Part shown: positions 25,266-33,643 of the stretch, piece after piece
Position numbering within the stretch: the stretch's first letter is position 1
Layout of the letters: each line of letters starts with the position of its first letter
Source of the DNA: Chryseobacterium elymi
Lineage (GTDB): Bacteria > Bacteroidota > Bacteroidia > Flavobacteriales > Weeksellaceae
Assembly: GCF_003385495.1 (NCBI RefSeq)
Contig: NZ_QNUH01000024.1
Span: forward strand, 1-51,139
DNA length: 51,139 nucleotides
Direction of reading: 5' to 3'
The notes under the pieces: generated by a model
The model's input: the letters and a program-made list of their open reading frames with translations, nothing else
Database searches by the model: none
Told to the model about the DNA's origin: nothing
Made by a program: the position numbers and the translations under genes

Positions 25266-25517
25266 ATGGAAGAAAAATCAAAAGATCCTCTGCACGGAAA
25301 AAGACTCGATGCCATTCTTGAAGAACTGGTAGAATACTATGAAGGTTTCGAGAAGCTTGGAGAGCAGATCAATATCAAATGTTTTACAGATAATCCAAGT
25401 ATTAATTCCTCACTGAAATTTTTAAGAAAAACAGATTGGGCCAGAGCCAAGGTAGAAAGCCTGTATCTCTATGTATTGAGACAGAAGAAACGAAACGAAA
25501 CAAAGAACGGGAAGTGA
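25266..25517 (+). CDS. VF530-family DNA-binding protein
   Basis: An 83-residue protein matching the VF530 (DUF2132) family along its whole length: DPLHGKRLDAILEELVEYY at residues 7-25, then IKCFTDNPSINSSLKFLRKT and WARAKVESLYL. The family prototype from Vibrio has a SAP-like helical fold and is thought to bind DNA; the biological role is unknown. A TAATTTTA at 25251-25258, near the -7 consensus, stands 7 bases before the ATG. The basic tail (RQKKRNETKNGK) could add DNA contact. Confidence 0.88.
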   Translation: MEEKSKDPLHGKRLDAILEELVEYYEGFEKLGEQINIKCFTDNPSINSSLKFLRKTDWARAKVESLYLYVLRQKKRNETKNGK

Positions 25518-25582
25518 TAAGCGATCCTATCTTGAGATTTTTGTTTTAACATCTTTTCCACAACCAATCATTTCAAAAATAG

Positions 25583-25590
25583 TATATTTG
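25583..25590 (+). promoter_or_regulatory. -7 element for the FKBP gene
   Basis: TATATTTG is a perfect match, 42 bases before the ATG at 25633. The leader between them is very A-rich, as is common at Bacteroidota start sites. Confidence 0.55.
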
Positions 25591-25632
25591 TGCTGTTAAT
25601 CGTGAAAAAACATCACGAAAAAAAGAAAAAAT

Positions 25633-26133
25633 ATGACAATTGAAAACAACCATGTTGTAGCAGTAAGTTACATACTTCACACGATCGAAGAAGATGGAAG
25701 TAAGATTCTTGTAGAAGAAACAACAGCAGAAAATCCTCTTACATTTTTATATGGTGTAGGAAGAATGATTCCAAAGTTTGAGCAAAATATCCTGGGTCTG
25801 AAATCCGGTGATAAAGCTGCTTTTGTTATTCAGCCAGAAGAAGCTTACGGAGAAAAAGATCCGAATTCAATCGTGCAGTTGCCTATCGATATGTTTCAGG
25901 AATCAGGAACTCCGCCTTTAGGCGCTATTTTGCCTTTATCAGATGGTCAGGGAAATAATTTCCAGGCCTTTGTATTAGAGGTAACACCTGAAGCGGTAGT
26001 GGCAGATCTTAATCATCCAATGGCTGGGAAAGTTTTAGATTTCCAGGTAGAAATTATAAATACACGTCCTGCGACAGAAGAGGAACTGGCACATGGTCAC
26101 GCTCATGGAGCTGACGGAACAGAGACTCACTAA
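25633..26133 (+). CDS. SlyD-like FKBP-type peptidyl-prolyl isomerase
   Basis: A 166-residue cytoplasmic protein. It speeds cis-trans change at proline bonds and acts as a folding helper. The FKBP half contains PLTFLYGVGRMIPKFEQNI near residue 35 and KAAFVIQPEEAYGEKD near 61. An insert-in-flap domain (about 75-130) marks it as SlyD-like. The tail ends HGHAHGADGTETH, a His-rich metal-binding end as in SlyD, though short. No signal peptide. It is a single-gene unit between its own promoter and terminator. Confidence 0.93.
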   Translation: MTIENNHVVAVSYILHTIEEDGSKILVEETTAENPLTFLYGVGRMIPKFEQNILGLKSGDKAAFVIQPEEAYGEKDPNSIVQLPIDMFQESGTPPLGAILPLSDGQGNNFQAFVLEVTPEAVVADLNHPMAGKVLDFQVEIINTRPATEEELAHGHAHGADGTETH

Positions 26134-26141
26134 ACTATAAT

Positions 26142-26173
26142 AAATGTCCGGATTTTTTCCGGACATTTTTTTC
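26142..26173. terminator. Terminator between the FKBP and SEC-C genes
   Basis: AAATGTCCGGA (26142-26152) pairs with TCCGGACATTT (26158-26168) and T-runs follow. The convergent gene ends at 26175, directly beside it. Confidence 0.9.
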
Positions 26174-26174
26174 T

Positions 26175-26552
26175 TTAATGTAAAAATTCTCCACTCACAT
26201 AAAACCACCGGTTTTGAATCATTTTGAATTTTGATAATTCATGATGGATTTGCTTGTGACCTTCTTCATCAGTATAAAATGCTTTAAACTCCACTTTGCC
26301 AACAGAAGGTTTATCTATAATTTCCAGTTTTGTCCATTCATTAATTTCTCCCCATGCCTGCAGATCTTCTGTATTGTGGTACTTCCTTTTTGCCGGATAG
26401 GTAGTTTCCATCAGGTATTTTCCGTTCGGAATCGCAAATGCAGAAAAACGGGAACGCATCAGGGCTTCCGCAGTAGGCGCATGCTTTTCTCCCGTGTGGT
26501 ACGGCTTGCAGCATTCTTCATAAGATTTTCCTGAACAGCAGGGACAATTCAT
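26175..26552 (-). CDS. YchJ-family SEC-C metal-binding protein
   Basis: A 125-residue protein. The N-terminal SEC-C zinc motif reads NCPCCSGKSYEECCKPYH, followed by the YchJ core EALMRSRFSAFAIPNGKYLMETTY and a late W-F-Y-V-S-G-E-F. The function of YchJ proteins is unknown; a SEC-C motif usually binds zinc and may contact protein or ribosome. Start choice: a perfect -7 element at 26571-26578 covers the first in-frame ATG (26573), so translation must begin at 26561 or 26552; the latter gives the usual family N-terminus. Confidence 0.9.
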   Translation of the reverse strand: MNCPCCSGKSYEECCKPYHTGEKHAPTAEALMRSRFSAFAIPNGKYLMETTYPAKRKYHNTEDLQAWGEINEWTKLEIIDKPSVGKVEFKAFYTDEEGHKQIHHELSKFKMIQNRWFYVSGEFLH

Positions 26553-26570
26553 GTTATACATTTTAAAGCA

Positions 26571-26578
26571 CAAATTTA
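26571..26578 (-). promoter_or_regulatory. -7 element that limits the SEC-C gene start
   Basis: Minus strand TAAATTTG, a perfect match, overlaps the first in-frame ATG of the SEC-C gene at 26573, so that ATG cannot be inside the message. Confidence 0.6.
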
Positions 26579-26626
26579 CGTGATTATTTATTTCATTAAA
26601 ACACTAAAACTATTACTTTTTACTTG

Positions 26627-26717
26627 TTTCACACAGATTTTGCAGATCACACAGATTTAAAACAACAAAAAAAATTATAACGCAAACATCTGTATGATCT
26701 GCAAAATTTGCGTGAGA
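26627..26717. repeat. Imperfect inverted repeat with 30-base arms
   Basis: Arm 26627-26656 pairs with arm 26688-26717 at 26 of 30 positions, with 31 bases between. The core TTTTGCAGATCA is shared by both arms. It is not followed by a T-run and does not code. The arms resemble scattered intergenic repeats known from flavobacterial genomes. The rest of the 225-base gap is AT-rich. Confidence 0.7.
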
Positions 26718-26763
26718 ATAATAGTGTTATTAGTGAAAATATTCGTGTGATTTGTGGTTAAAT

Positions 26764-26794
26764 AAAAAAAGCATCCGAAAACGAATGCTTTTAA
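26764..26794 (-). terminator. Intrinsic terminator of the Dcp-type gene
   Basis: Read on the minus strand, GCATTCG pairs with CGGATGC around TTTT, with A-runs before and a run of seven Ts after. Confidence 0.85.
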
Positions 26795-26798
26795 GAAT

Positions 26799-28940
26799 TT
26801 ATTTTATAAAACCTCTGTTTCTCAATAAAGGTTTGATATCCGGATCATGTCCCGTAAAATCTCTGAACGCCTGGTTAAGGTCTACAGAGTTTCCTACAGA
26901 GAGAATGTATTTTCTGAAACGGTCACCATTTTCTCTTGTCAGGCCTCCGTTGTTTTTAATCCATTCCCATGCATCATTATCAAGGGTTTCAGACCACAGG
27001 TAAGCATAATATCCTGCTGAGTATCCTCCGCCCCAGATATGAGCAAAATAAGGAGTATGATATCTCGGTGGTACTGTAGCTAAAGAGAACCCATGACTGG
27101 CTAACGACTGTTTTTCAAAATCAAGAACCGGAATTAACTGGCTTTCATTGGTGACTGTATGCCAGTCCATATCCAGCACTGCTGCAGAAACGAGTTCTGT
27201 CGTCATATATCCCTGATTGAAAGTAGCCGCCTTTTTAATTTTTTCAACTAAAGTCTGAGGAATCGGCTGTTTTGTTTCGTAATGAATTGCATAATTTTTA
27301 AGAACCACAGGATCTAAAGCCCAGTGCTCATTGATCTGCGATGGGAACTCCACAAAATCTCTCGGAACACTTGTTCCTGAAAGCGATGGATATTTCTGGC
27401 TTGCAAACATTCCGTGGATAGAGTGTCCAAATTCATGGAACATCGTAGAAACATCATCATAGCTGATCAGAGAAGGTTTTCCCGGAGCCGGTTTCTGATA
27501 ATTATAACAGTTGACAATTACAGGTTTTGTTCCTAAAAGATAAGATTGTTCAACGAAATTACTCATCCATGCACCGCCATTCTTAGAATCTCTGGTATAG
27601 AAATCAAGGTAATAGATCGCGATAGATTTTCCGTCGTGGTCAAAAACTTCGTACGTTACTACATCAGGGTGGTAAACCGGAAGATCGGTTCTCTTTTTAA
27701 AGGTAAGTCCGTAGAACTTTTCAGCGGCATAGAAAACACCTTTCTCCAGAACAGTAGTCACTTCAAAATACGGTTTGATCTGGTTTTCATCAAGATCATA
27801 TTTTGCTTTTCTTACCTGCTCTGCGTAGAAATTCCAGTCCCATGGTTCTACTTTGAAACCGCCTTTCTGCTGATCAATAAGGTCCTGAATATCTTTTGCT
27901 TCACGTTTTGCCGTTTCCACAGCAGGAGTTGCGATCTGGTTCATTAACTTGGTAGCTGCCTCAGGTGTTTTAGCCATCTGGTCCTGAAGTTTCCATTCAG
28001 CGAAGCTTTTCTTTCCAAGGATCTGAGCTTTTTTAAGTCTTAACTTGGCCAGCTTTTCAATGGTTTCACGGGTGTCGTTTCCGTCGCCTTTTTCAGCTCT
28101 TAACCATGATGCTTTGAATAATTTTTCTCTTGTAGCTCTGTTTTTCAGATTCTGAAGAAGTGGTTGTTGTGTTGTGTTTTGAAGCGTAAGAAGATATTTT
28201 CCCGGCTGTCCTGCAGTTTTAGCATCAGTTGCTGCTGCTTCGATTTCGTCTGCTGAAAGTCCGTCAAGTTCTTTTGCATCAGAGAAAAACACACCGCCCT
28301 GTCTTCTGGCTTCCAATAATTTATTGGCGTATTGTGTAGAAAGTGAGGCCAGTTCCTGATTGATCTGCTTTAATTTTTCTTTATCAGCAGCAGAAAGATT
28401 CGCCCCTGCAATCTCAAAATTTTGTTTGTAAAACCGGACAAGTCTTTTTCCTTCGGCATCTAAACCGTCTTCTTTAATGGACTTGATTCTTTTATATAAA
28501 TTTTCATTCAGGTACATTTTATCGGAATGCGCTGCAAAAATAGGAGCAAATTCTTCATCTAAAGCCTGAAGGGTAGGGTTCGTATTCGCGCTTGTAAGAT
28601 TGGAAAATACAATAGTGGCTCTTTTTAAAACTTCGCCACTCTTTTCAAGGGCTACAATAGTGTTTTCAAAAGTAGGGGCTTCCGGATTATTGGCGATTTT
28701 CAGAATTTCAGCATCGTGCTGTTTTAGTCCAAAATCGAAAGCAGGTTTGAAATGTTCATTGTTAATTTTATCGAATTCCGGAGCTTCATACTGAAGCTTG
28801 CTTTTCTTCATAAAAGGATTTGAAGATAAGGATGGATCGGTAACAGGAATCTCCTGTTGAATATCGGTTTTTTTCATTGTAGTACAAGATTGGTTAAGTG
28901 CCAGCGCAGAAATTAACAATACCGATGAAATATTTTTCAT
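26799..28940 (-). CDS. dcp: Peptidyl-dipeptidase Dcp-type M3 metallopeptidase, lipoprotein
   Basis: A 713-residue M3 peptidase. Dcp-type enzymes remove dipeptides from the C-terminus of oligopeptides. The zinc site HEFGHSIHG lies near residue 507, with the third ligand Glu in the following helix. The N-terminus is a lipoprotein signal (ALALNQSC), so the enzyme is anchored in the envelope, as many Bacteroidota Dcp proteins are. The sequence is full length and all motifs are present. It complements the DPP-IV-type peptidase of this window in breaking down peptides. Single-gene unit with its own terminator. Confidence 0.94.
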   Translation of the reverse strand: MKNISSVLLISALALNQSCTTMKKTDIQQEIPVTDPSLSSNPFMKKSKLQYEAPEFDKINNEHFKPAFDFGLKQHDAEILKIANNPEAPTFENTIVALEKSGEVLKRATIVFSNLTSANTNPTLQALDEEFAPIFAAHSDKMYLNENLYKRIKSIKEDGLDAEGKRLVRFYKQNFEIAGANLSAADKEKLKQINQELASLSTQYANKLLEARRQGGVFFSDAKELDGLSADEIEAAATDAKTAGQPGKYLLTLQNTTQQPLLQNLKNRATREKLFKASWLRAEKGDGNDTRETIEKLAKLRLKKAQILGKKSFAEWKLQDQMAKTPEAATKLMNQIATPAVETAKREAKDIQDLIDQQKGGFKVEPWDWNFYAEQVRKAKYDLDENQIKPYFEVTTVLEKGVFYAAEKFYGLTFKKRTDLPVYHPDVVTYEVFDHDGKSIAIYYLDFYTRDSKNGGAWMSNFVEQSYLLGTKPVIVNCYNYQKPAPGKPSLISYDDVSTMFHEFGHSIHGMFASQKYPSLSGTSVPRDFVEFPSQINEHWALDPVVLKNYAIHYETKQPIPQTLVEKIKKAATFNQGYMTTELVSAAVLDMDWHTVTNESQLIPVLDFEKQSLASHGFSLATVPPRYHTPYFAHIWGGGYSAGYYAYLWSETLDNDAWEWIKNNGGLTRENGDRFRKYILSVGNSVDLNQAFRDFTGHDPDIKPLLRNRGFIK

Positions 28941-28961
28941 AAATTAGTTGTTATTAAAGTA

Positions 28962-28969
28962 TAAAGATA
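28962..28969 (-). promoter_or_regulatory. Possible -7 element of the Dcp-type gene
   Basis: Minus strand TATCTTTA, one base off consensus, 21 bases before the ATG at 28940. The 59-base gap to the divergent DUF2807 gene shows no clear rightward -7 element. Confidence 0.4.
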
Positions 28970-28999
28970 TTAAAAACTTAATTTATAAAAGCAGTAAAC

Positions 29000-29833
29000 A
29001 TGAAATCGACAAGTCTTTTTATATGGTCAGCCTTCGCGCTGATAACCTCATGCAATGAAAAACATGATAGAAGAAACAATAAAAATAATGACCGTAATAA
29101 TGGTAACGGCTGGGTAGACAAAGTAATTGACAAAGACAGTGGTCCTGTCAAAGAGAAAGTATTTAACGGAGATTTTGACGAAATAGAAGTTTCCCAGGCT
29201 ATCGATGCTGAGGTAATCAAATCCGAAACCGAAAAAGTTGTTATTTCTGCACCGGAAAATATCCTCAATGAAATTCTTGTGGAGAACAGTGGCGGAAAAC
29301 TTCATATCCATTATAAGCGTGGTATCAGAGTTATGAACGGCCACAATGTTAAGGCTAAGATCTATACCAAAGATTTTTCTAAGCTCGTTGCCAATTCTGC
29401 AGCAAGCGTTACTATAAAAGATAAATTCACACAGGAAAAAATGGATGTTGAAATATCCAGTGCAGCAAGCGTTTCCGGAGACCTGGAAGCTAATGATTTG
29501 GATATTTCGGCAGACAGCAGCAGCAGTTTCAGCGGAAAAATATGGGCAGTAGACCTTGATGTTGATGCTTCATCAGCAGCAAGCATTGATATTTCAGGAA
29601 AAAGTAAAAATGCAGATATTACGTCCTCATCCGGCAGCAGCATTTCAGGAAAAGGAGTCGTTGCCGATCATGTGAAAGCTGAAGCATCCAGTGGGGCAAG
29701 TGTTGAGATCAGCGCTGTTTCATCACTGCATGCAGAAGCTTCTTCAGGCGGAAGTGTAAATGTTTCTAAAAGAGGTGAACTTAAAAAAGTAACTAAGGAG
29801 GAAAGTAGTGGCGGAAGCGTCAATATTCAATAA
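29000..29833 (+). CDS. DUF2807 (head GIN domain) lipoprotein
   Basis: A 277-residue lipoprotein; the signal ends ALITSC. A short Asn/Arg/Lys-rich spacer follows (residues 24-37, RRNNKNNDRNNGNG). The remainder is the DUF2807 beta-helix-like domain: DEIEVSQAIDAEV near 60, then repeated strands with Ser/Ala-rich turns such as SSAASVSGDL, DSSSSFSGKI, SSAASIDISG, SSSGSSISGK and two SSGGSVN copies. The family is common in Bacteroidota and is described as a putative adhesin, without proven function. Its stop codon is separated by a single base from the stop of the convergent antiporter gene, leaving no space for a terminator. Confidence 0.88.
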   Translation: MKSTSLFIWSAFALITSCNEKHDRRNNKNNDRNNGNGWVDKVIDKDSGPVKEKVFNGDFDEIEVSQAIDAEVIKSETEKVVISAPENILNEILVENSGGKLHIHYKRGIRVMNGHNVKAKIYTKDFSKLVANSAASVTIKDKFTQEKMDVEISSAASVSGDLEANDLDISADSSSSFSGKIWAVDLDVDASSAASIDISGKSKNADITSSSGSSISGKGVVADHVKAEASSGASVEISAVSSLHAEASSGGSVNVSKRGELKKVTKEESSGGSVNIQ

Positions 29834-29834
29834 A

Positions 29835-31721
29835 TCAATTAGGAGTTTCCTCGTCATTATCATCATCAACTGACGAGGAATCTTCCCAGTTTCTATCATC
29901 AAAATTAAGATTGTCAAAAGCCAATAGTTCCTCTTCACGCTGGAGAAATTCTTTTGTAGTAAACTGCAAAATCTCATCATCATCCTTTGCTTTGGCCAGC
30001 CTTCGGATAGAAGCTTTATCTATGGCCATAAATCTCTGTCCGAGACGTCTTGCTGCGTATTTTCTCATTCCGGTTTCATGGAGAACATCTACAGCCATAT
30101 CTACAGCCGTTCCTAATGTTTCACGGTAAATGTTTTCAATACCGTTGTTGAGGTAGTCATAGGCATCAATTCTATTTTTAGCCCGTACAAAAATTCTCAC
30201 CTTCGGATAATTTTCTCTTACAAGATCTGTAATGAATTTATTGTCATTCCTGTCATCAAGGCATAAAACCAAAATTTCAGCATCTTCAATTCCGGCAGCC
30301 CTTAAAGTGGGAATTCTTGTTGCGTCTCCGTAATAAACTTTAAAACCGTGGCTTCTCAACAGTTTCACACGGTCAGAGTCTCTGTCCAGAATGGTTGCTG
30401 ATATTTTATTCGCTTTCAAAAGGCGTCCTACCGTACTTCCAAAATGTCCGAAACCAACGATTATGATCTTCTTCTGGGCTATATTATTGTCAAGAATGTT
30501 AAAATCATTCTCTTCATCAGGAATTTCTTTAATGAATTTAGGAGTAATGAACCTGTCGTTAATGATAAGGAGTATAGGAGTAATGCACATTGTGATCGCA
30601 GTAACCGCCATCATTTGTGCATTGAGTTCCGGACTTAACAGATAAAGATCCGAAGCATAATTGATCAGGACAAAAGCAAATTCTCCTACCTGGGAAAGAG
30701 CAAACGCATAAAATAAACTCTGTGGAGTATCGATCTTGAAAAACTTTCCGATAGCATATAGAACCACTAATTTGACGATCAGTACTGCAAAAACAGTAGA
30801 AAAAATAAAAAGAGGATCCTGCTGGATGATGTTAAAATTGATGGTGGAGCCTACACTTACAAAGAATACGGCCAAAAGCAGCCCTTTAAAAGGATTAATT
30901 TGTGCTTCCAGCTCATTTCTGAATTCACTGTTGGCAAGCATTACTCCGGCAAGGAAAGCTCCTAACGCTGGTGACAATCCTATGGCAGCCATAAGCTCTG
31001 AAACCCCGATCACGAGGAATAGAGAGGAAGCGGTGAGTAATTCCGTCATTCCTGACTTTGAAACATATCTTAAAAAGGGAACAAATACATATCTCCCTAA
31101 CAAAATCAAAATAGCAACCCCTAAAATTACGGTTCCGGCCTGCAGCCATTCCGGAAGCTTCTGGATGATAATTTGGATTTCATTATCATGATGACTTGAT
31201 TTATAGTTGGCGATGATTGGCAGGATGGCCAGAATAGGAATCACGGCAATATCCTGAAACAGAAGGGTAGAGAAAGAAGCTTCTCCGGCCATAGTTTTAA
31301 AATTATTTTTTTCCTGAAGTGTTTGCAGCACAATTGCTGTAGAAGAAAGTGCAAAACACATTGCAATGGCAATGGCCTTGTCTATCCTCCATCCGGCACT
31401 GATGAAAACCAGAAAAAGAAGGGAGATGGAAAGCAGCATCTGTGTAAGGCCAAGTCCCATGATTTTTTTTCGCATTTCCCAGAATTTCCGGGGTTCCAAT
31501 TCCAGTCCCACTAAAAAAAGAAGCATGATCACTCCAAACTCACTGGCGTGCATAATGTCGTTAACATCTTTTCCGGTAAGCCTTAGAACATATGGGCCAA
31601 TGATGATACCTCCTAAAATATATCCGATTACAGAACTCAGCCCGAATTTTCTCGCCAGTGGAACCATAATAATGGCTACACCTAAGAAAAGTAATGTGTT
31701 CATCGCTAAGCTGGTCTCCAT
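29835..31721 (-). CDS. KefC-like cation:proton antiporter (CPA2) with TrkA-N domain
   Basis: A 628-residue membrane protein. The N-terminal 400 residues form about twelve membrane helices of the Na/H exchanger fold, with GYILGGIIIGP near residue 34, LFQDIAVIPILA near 154 and GAFLAGVMLA near 262. A cytoplasmic Rossmann domain follows (IVGFGHFGSTVG near 420), which binds NAD(H) or glutathione adducts in Kef systems. The tail is acidic. Kef proteins release K+ in exchange for H+ and protect against electrophiles. The KefF-like gene starts upstream with a 3-base gap, so the pair is one operon; this pairing supports a Kef role over plain Na+/H+ exchange. Confidence 0.9.
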   Translation of the reverse strand: METSLAMNTLLFLGVAIIMVPLARKFGLSSVIGYILGGIIIGPYVLRLTGKDVNDIMHASEFGVIMLLFLVGLELEPRKFWEMRKKIMGLGLTQMLLSISLLFLVFISAGWRIDKAIAIAMCFALSSTAIVLQTLQEKNNFKTMAGEASFSTLLFQDIAVIPILAILPIIANYKSSHHDNEIQIIIQKLPEWLQAGTVILGVAILILLGRYVFVPFLRYVSKSGMTELLTASSLFLVIGVSELMAAIGLSPALGAFLAGVMLANSEFRNELEAQINPFKGLLLAVFFVSVGSTINFNIIQQDPLFIFSTVFAVLIVKLVVLYAIGKFFKIDTPQSLFYAFALSQVGEFAFVLINYASDLYLLSPELNAQMMAVTAITMCITPILLIINDRFITPKFIKEIPDEENDFNILDNNIAQKKIIIVGFGHFGSTVGRLLKANKISATILDRDSDRVKLLRSHGFKVYYGDATRIPTLRAAGIEDAEILVLCLDDRNDNKFITDLVRENYPKVRIFVRAKNRIDAYDYLNNGIENIYRETLGTAVDMAVDVLHETGMRKYAARRLGQRFMAIDKASIRRLAKAKDDDEILQFTTKEFLQREEELLAFDNLNFDDRNWEDSSSVDDDNDEETPN

Positions 31722-31724
31722 GTG

Positions 31725-32246
31725 CTATTGGTTAAGTAATTCTGTAAACTCTTTTTTATGTAAAATAATGTCTTTTTTGCTCAGTTTATTGGCCTCATAA
31801 ACAATCTTGATATGTTTGATGTCGGCTTTAAAAACCTTTAAGGATACAATTAGCCCGCTGACCAGTTCTTCCACAGTGTACTGATACGTTCCGTTTTTGC
31901 TGAATGATCTTTCCTTTCCTCCTGTCGTTACCAAAATATAAATCTCTTTGTTTTCCAGTGGATTGGTTTCGCCTTTTCTGAGCCAGTCCCTGTCAAACAC
32001 TTCATCGATCCATAATCTTAATAAAGGGGGCATTCCGAACCATATCAGCGGGAATTGGAAAATAAAGCGGTCATAATTTCTTAGTCTTTTCCTTTCCCTG
32101 AATGCTGCAATATGAAAATCCGGATATTCTTCGTAAAGGTCTCTAAGGGTAAAATGCTGGTGGCGGACATAGAAATTAATAAGCTCCACATTTGAATTGG
32201 AGTGCTCTAAATAGGGATGTGCAAAAACTACCAGCGTCTTTTTCAT
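31725..32246 (-). CDS. KefF/KefG-like NAD(P)H oxidoreductase
   Basis: A 173-residue flavodoxin-fold quinone reductase. The flavin-binding start is LVVFAHPYLEHSNSN, followed by FIFQFPLIWFGMPPLLRLWIDE-type motifs (phenylalanine-rich strand, then W-F-G-M-P) and LVTTGGKERSF near residue 107. In E. coli, KefF and KefG are ancillary subunits needed for full activity of KefC and KefB and also reduce quinones. Its position 3 bases ahead of the antiporter gene fits this role. Confidence 0.9.
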   Translation of the reverse strand: MKKTLVVFAHPYLEHSNSNVELINFYVRHQHFTLRDLYEEYPDFHIAAFRERKRLRNYDRFIFQFPLIWFGMPPLLRLWIDEVFDRDWLRKGETNPLENKEIYILVTTGGKERSFSKNGTYQYTVEELVSGLIVSLKVFKADIKHIKIVYEANKLSKKDIILHKKEFTELLNQ

Positions 32247-32260
32247 AAACCTGTTTTCAG

Positions 32261-32268
32261 TAAATATA
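32261..32268 (-). promoter_or_regulatory. Possible -7 element of the Kef operon
   Basis: Minus strand TATATTTA, one base off consensus, 14 bases before the ATG at 32246. Confidence 0.4.
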
Positions 32269-32397
32269 ATGAAAAAATATTGAATAAAAAGTGAGTTTTG
32301 TGTGGTTTTGTTATTTTTTTAATACGAAAATTTGATTCTGGCATTGTAATAAAACAAAGAAATGACTTGATTTTGAACTATTAAATAAAAAATAGAG

Positions 32398-32412
32398 TAA
32401 TCAGCCTGATTA
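32398..32412. repeat. Perfect 15-base palindrome after the TPM gene
   Basis: TAATCAG, one central C, then CTGATTA. It lies 28 bases beyond the stop of the lemA-TPM operon and is followed on the minus strand by a T-rich stretch. It could be a weak terminator or a protein site. Confidence 0.4.
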
Positions 32413-32439
32413 TATTGAATTTAGTCTAATTATTTTTAA

Positions 32440-33234
32440 TTACCATCCGCCCGAAGCACCTCCGCCGCCGAAGCTTCCTCCACCGCCAAAGCCGCCAAAT
32501 CCACCTCCGCCTCCGGAACTTCCACCTCCAAAACTGCCAGGGAATGGAAAGAACCCGCCAGGGTAATTTCTGCGTCCTCTTCTGGTGATGATCACATCGT
32601 CGTCGTCATTATTGCCGCCACGTCCGCCGCCTCTGCCTCCGAAGATAAAGGCGAGAATGATAAAGATAACAAATGCGATAATAAGGATCTTGAAAGCACT
32701 TCCATTACCTGAAGGTGCTGAGGTTTCCATAGGTTTGAATTTCCCCTGAACAGCCTCCATGATCGCTGAGGTGCCACGGTTGATACCATCATACCATTGC
32801 CCCTGCCTGAAATTGGGAGTGACAATATAATCAAGAATCTGTCCTGCGACAGAAGCAGTAAGATACTGTTCTACGGCTCTTCCCTGTTGGATAGACATGG
32901 TTCTGTCTTCTGTCGCAATCAGGAAAACAACGCCGTTATCCACGCCTTTTTTTCCGATTCCCCATTTTTCTCCGAACATGGTTGCCAGGAAATTCACATC
33001 TTCTCCTTTGGTAGAAGGGATAATAACCACTTCAATTTCCGTGGAAGTAGAATCTGCAAATTTGATCAGCTTATTGTTCAGTTCATCTTTTTGCTGCTGC
33101 GTGAGCAGGCCTGCTTCATCAAACACAGGATACAGAACCGCGGGTTTGGGTGGAATCGTGTATTGTGCTGATACAAAATTGTAAAAGCAGAAGAGTATTA
33201 ATGAAAATACCAATTTAAGAGAACGTAATTTCAT
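32440..33234 (-). CDS. TPM-domain protein with Gly-rich tail
   Basis: A 264-residue membrane protein. A Sec signal (ending VSAQ) leads into a TPM (YgcG) domain at about residues 35-160, with VFDEAGLLTQQQKDELN and a later GVVFLIATEDRTMSIQQGR. One membrane helix follows near 185-200, then an Arg/Asp stretch and a tail of about 60 residues made mostly of Gly with Phe and Ser. This is the YgcG layout, with the TPM domain in the periplasm and the Gly tail on the cytoplasmic side. TPM and LemA proteins occur together widely; their role is unsettled. It overlaps the preceding TPM gene by 20 bases, implying coupled translation. Confidence 0.9.
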   Translation of the reverse strand: MKLRSLKLVFSLILFCFYNFVSAQYTIPPKPAVLYPVFDEAGLLTQQQKDELNNKLIKFADSTSTEIEVVIIPSTKGEDVNFLATMFGEKWGIGKKGVDNGVVFLIATEDRTMSIQQGRAVEQYLTASVAGQILDYIVTPNFRQGQWYDGINRGTSAIMEAVQGKFKPMETSAPSGNGSAFKILIIAFVIFIILAFIFGGRGGGRGGNNDDDDVIITRRGRRNYPGGFFPFPGSFGGGSSGGGGGFGGFGGGGSFGGGGASGGW

Positions 33235-33643
33235 TAGACAGCTGATTGGGATTTTTTCCTTCTACAGGAAAATGTTTTTTTAATTCAAGACCAGTTTCAA
33301 GGATGCCGCTTTTTAAAGCTTTATAATAATTTCCTTTGGCAAATTCAGCAGTGATATAGTCATGCAGGTGATCCCAATACGACTGGTGTACTTTAGCATG
33401 GATTCCGATGTCACCAATGATGGTCAGATATTTCTGTTCGAAATTGACATGAAAAAGCACAGCGTTTCTGTCGGCAGTTTTATTCATACAGAGTTTTTTG
33501 AAAACCTCAAATGCGGTCTGTGCATTTTCAGTTTCTGTGTTCGAGTCAATGTGTACCCTGATCTCGCCTGTAGAATGTTCTTCTGCCGACTGTATTGCTT
33601 CCACAAGGGAAGTGATTTGCTGATTTGTCAGAAAATGGCTCAT
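33215..33643 (-). CDS. TPM-domain protein, soluble
   Basis: A 142-residue protein with a TPM domain and no signal or membrane segment: SLVEAIQSAEEHSTGEIRVH near the start, LFHVNFEQKYLTIIGD near residue 64, then a helical end. It is the middle gene of lemA-TPM-TPM. Its start codon shares one base with the lemA stop and its end overlaps the next gene by 20 bases, so the three are translated as a unit. The two TPM proteins face opposite sides of the membrane by prediction. Confidence 0.88.
   Translation of the reverse strand: MSHFLTNQQITSLVEAIQSAEEHSTGEIRVHIDSNTETENAQTAFEVFKKLCMNKTADRNAVLFHVNFEQKYLTIIGDIGIHAKVHQSYWDHLHDYITAEFAKGNYYKALKSGILETGLELKKHFPVEGKNPNQLSNEITFS

Noticed and set aside
29430..29820. 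Repeated Ser/Ala units as a possible DNA repeat or phase-variable tract
   Set aside because: The units differ at the DNA level and fit a DUF2807 beta-helix; no simple sequence tract that could slip.
30736..31191. A 151-codon frame opposite the KefC-like gene
   Set aside because: Reverse image of membrane helices; no start signals or family.
32450..32640. GC-rich, repeat-like stretch
   Set aside because: It codes the Gly-rich tail of the TPM protein; the repeats come from Gly codons.
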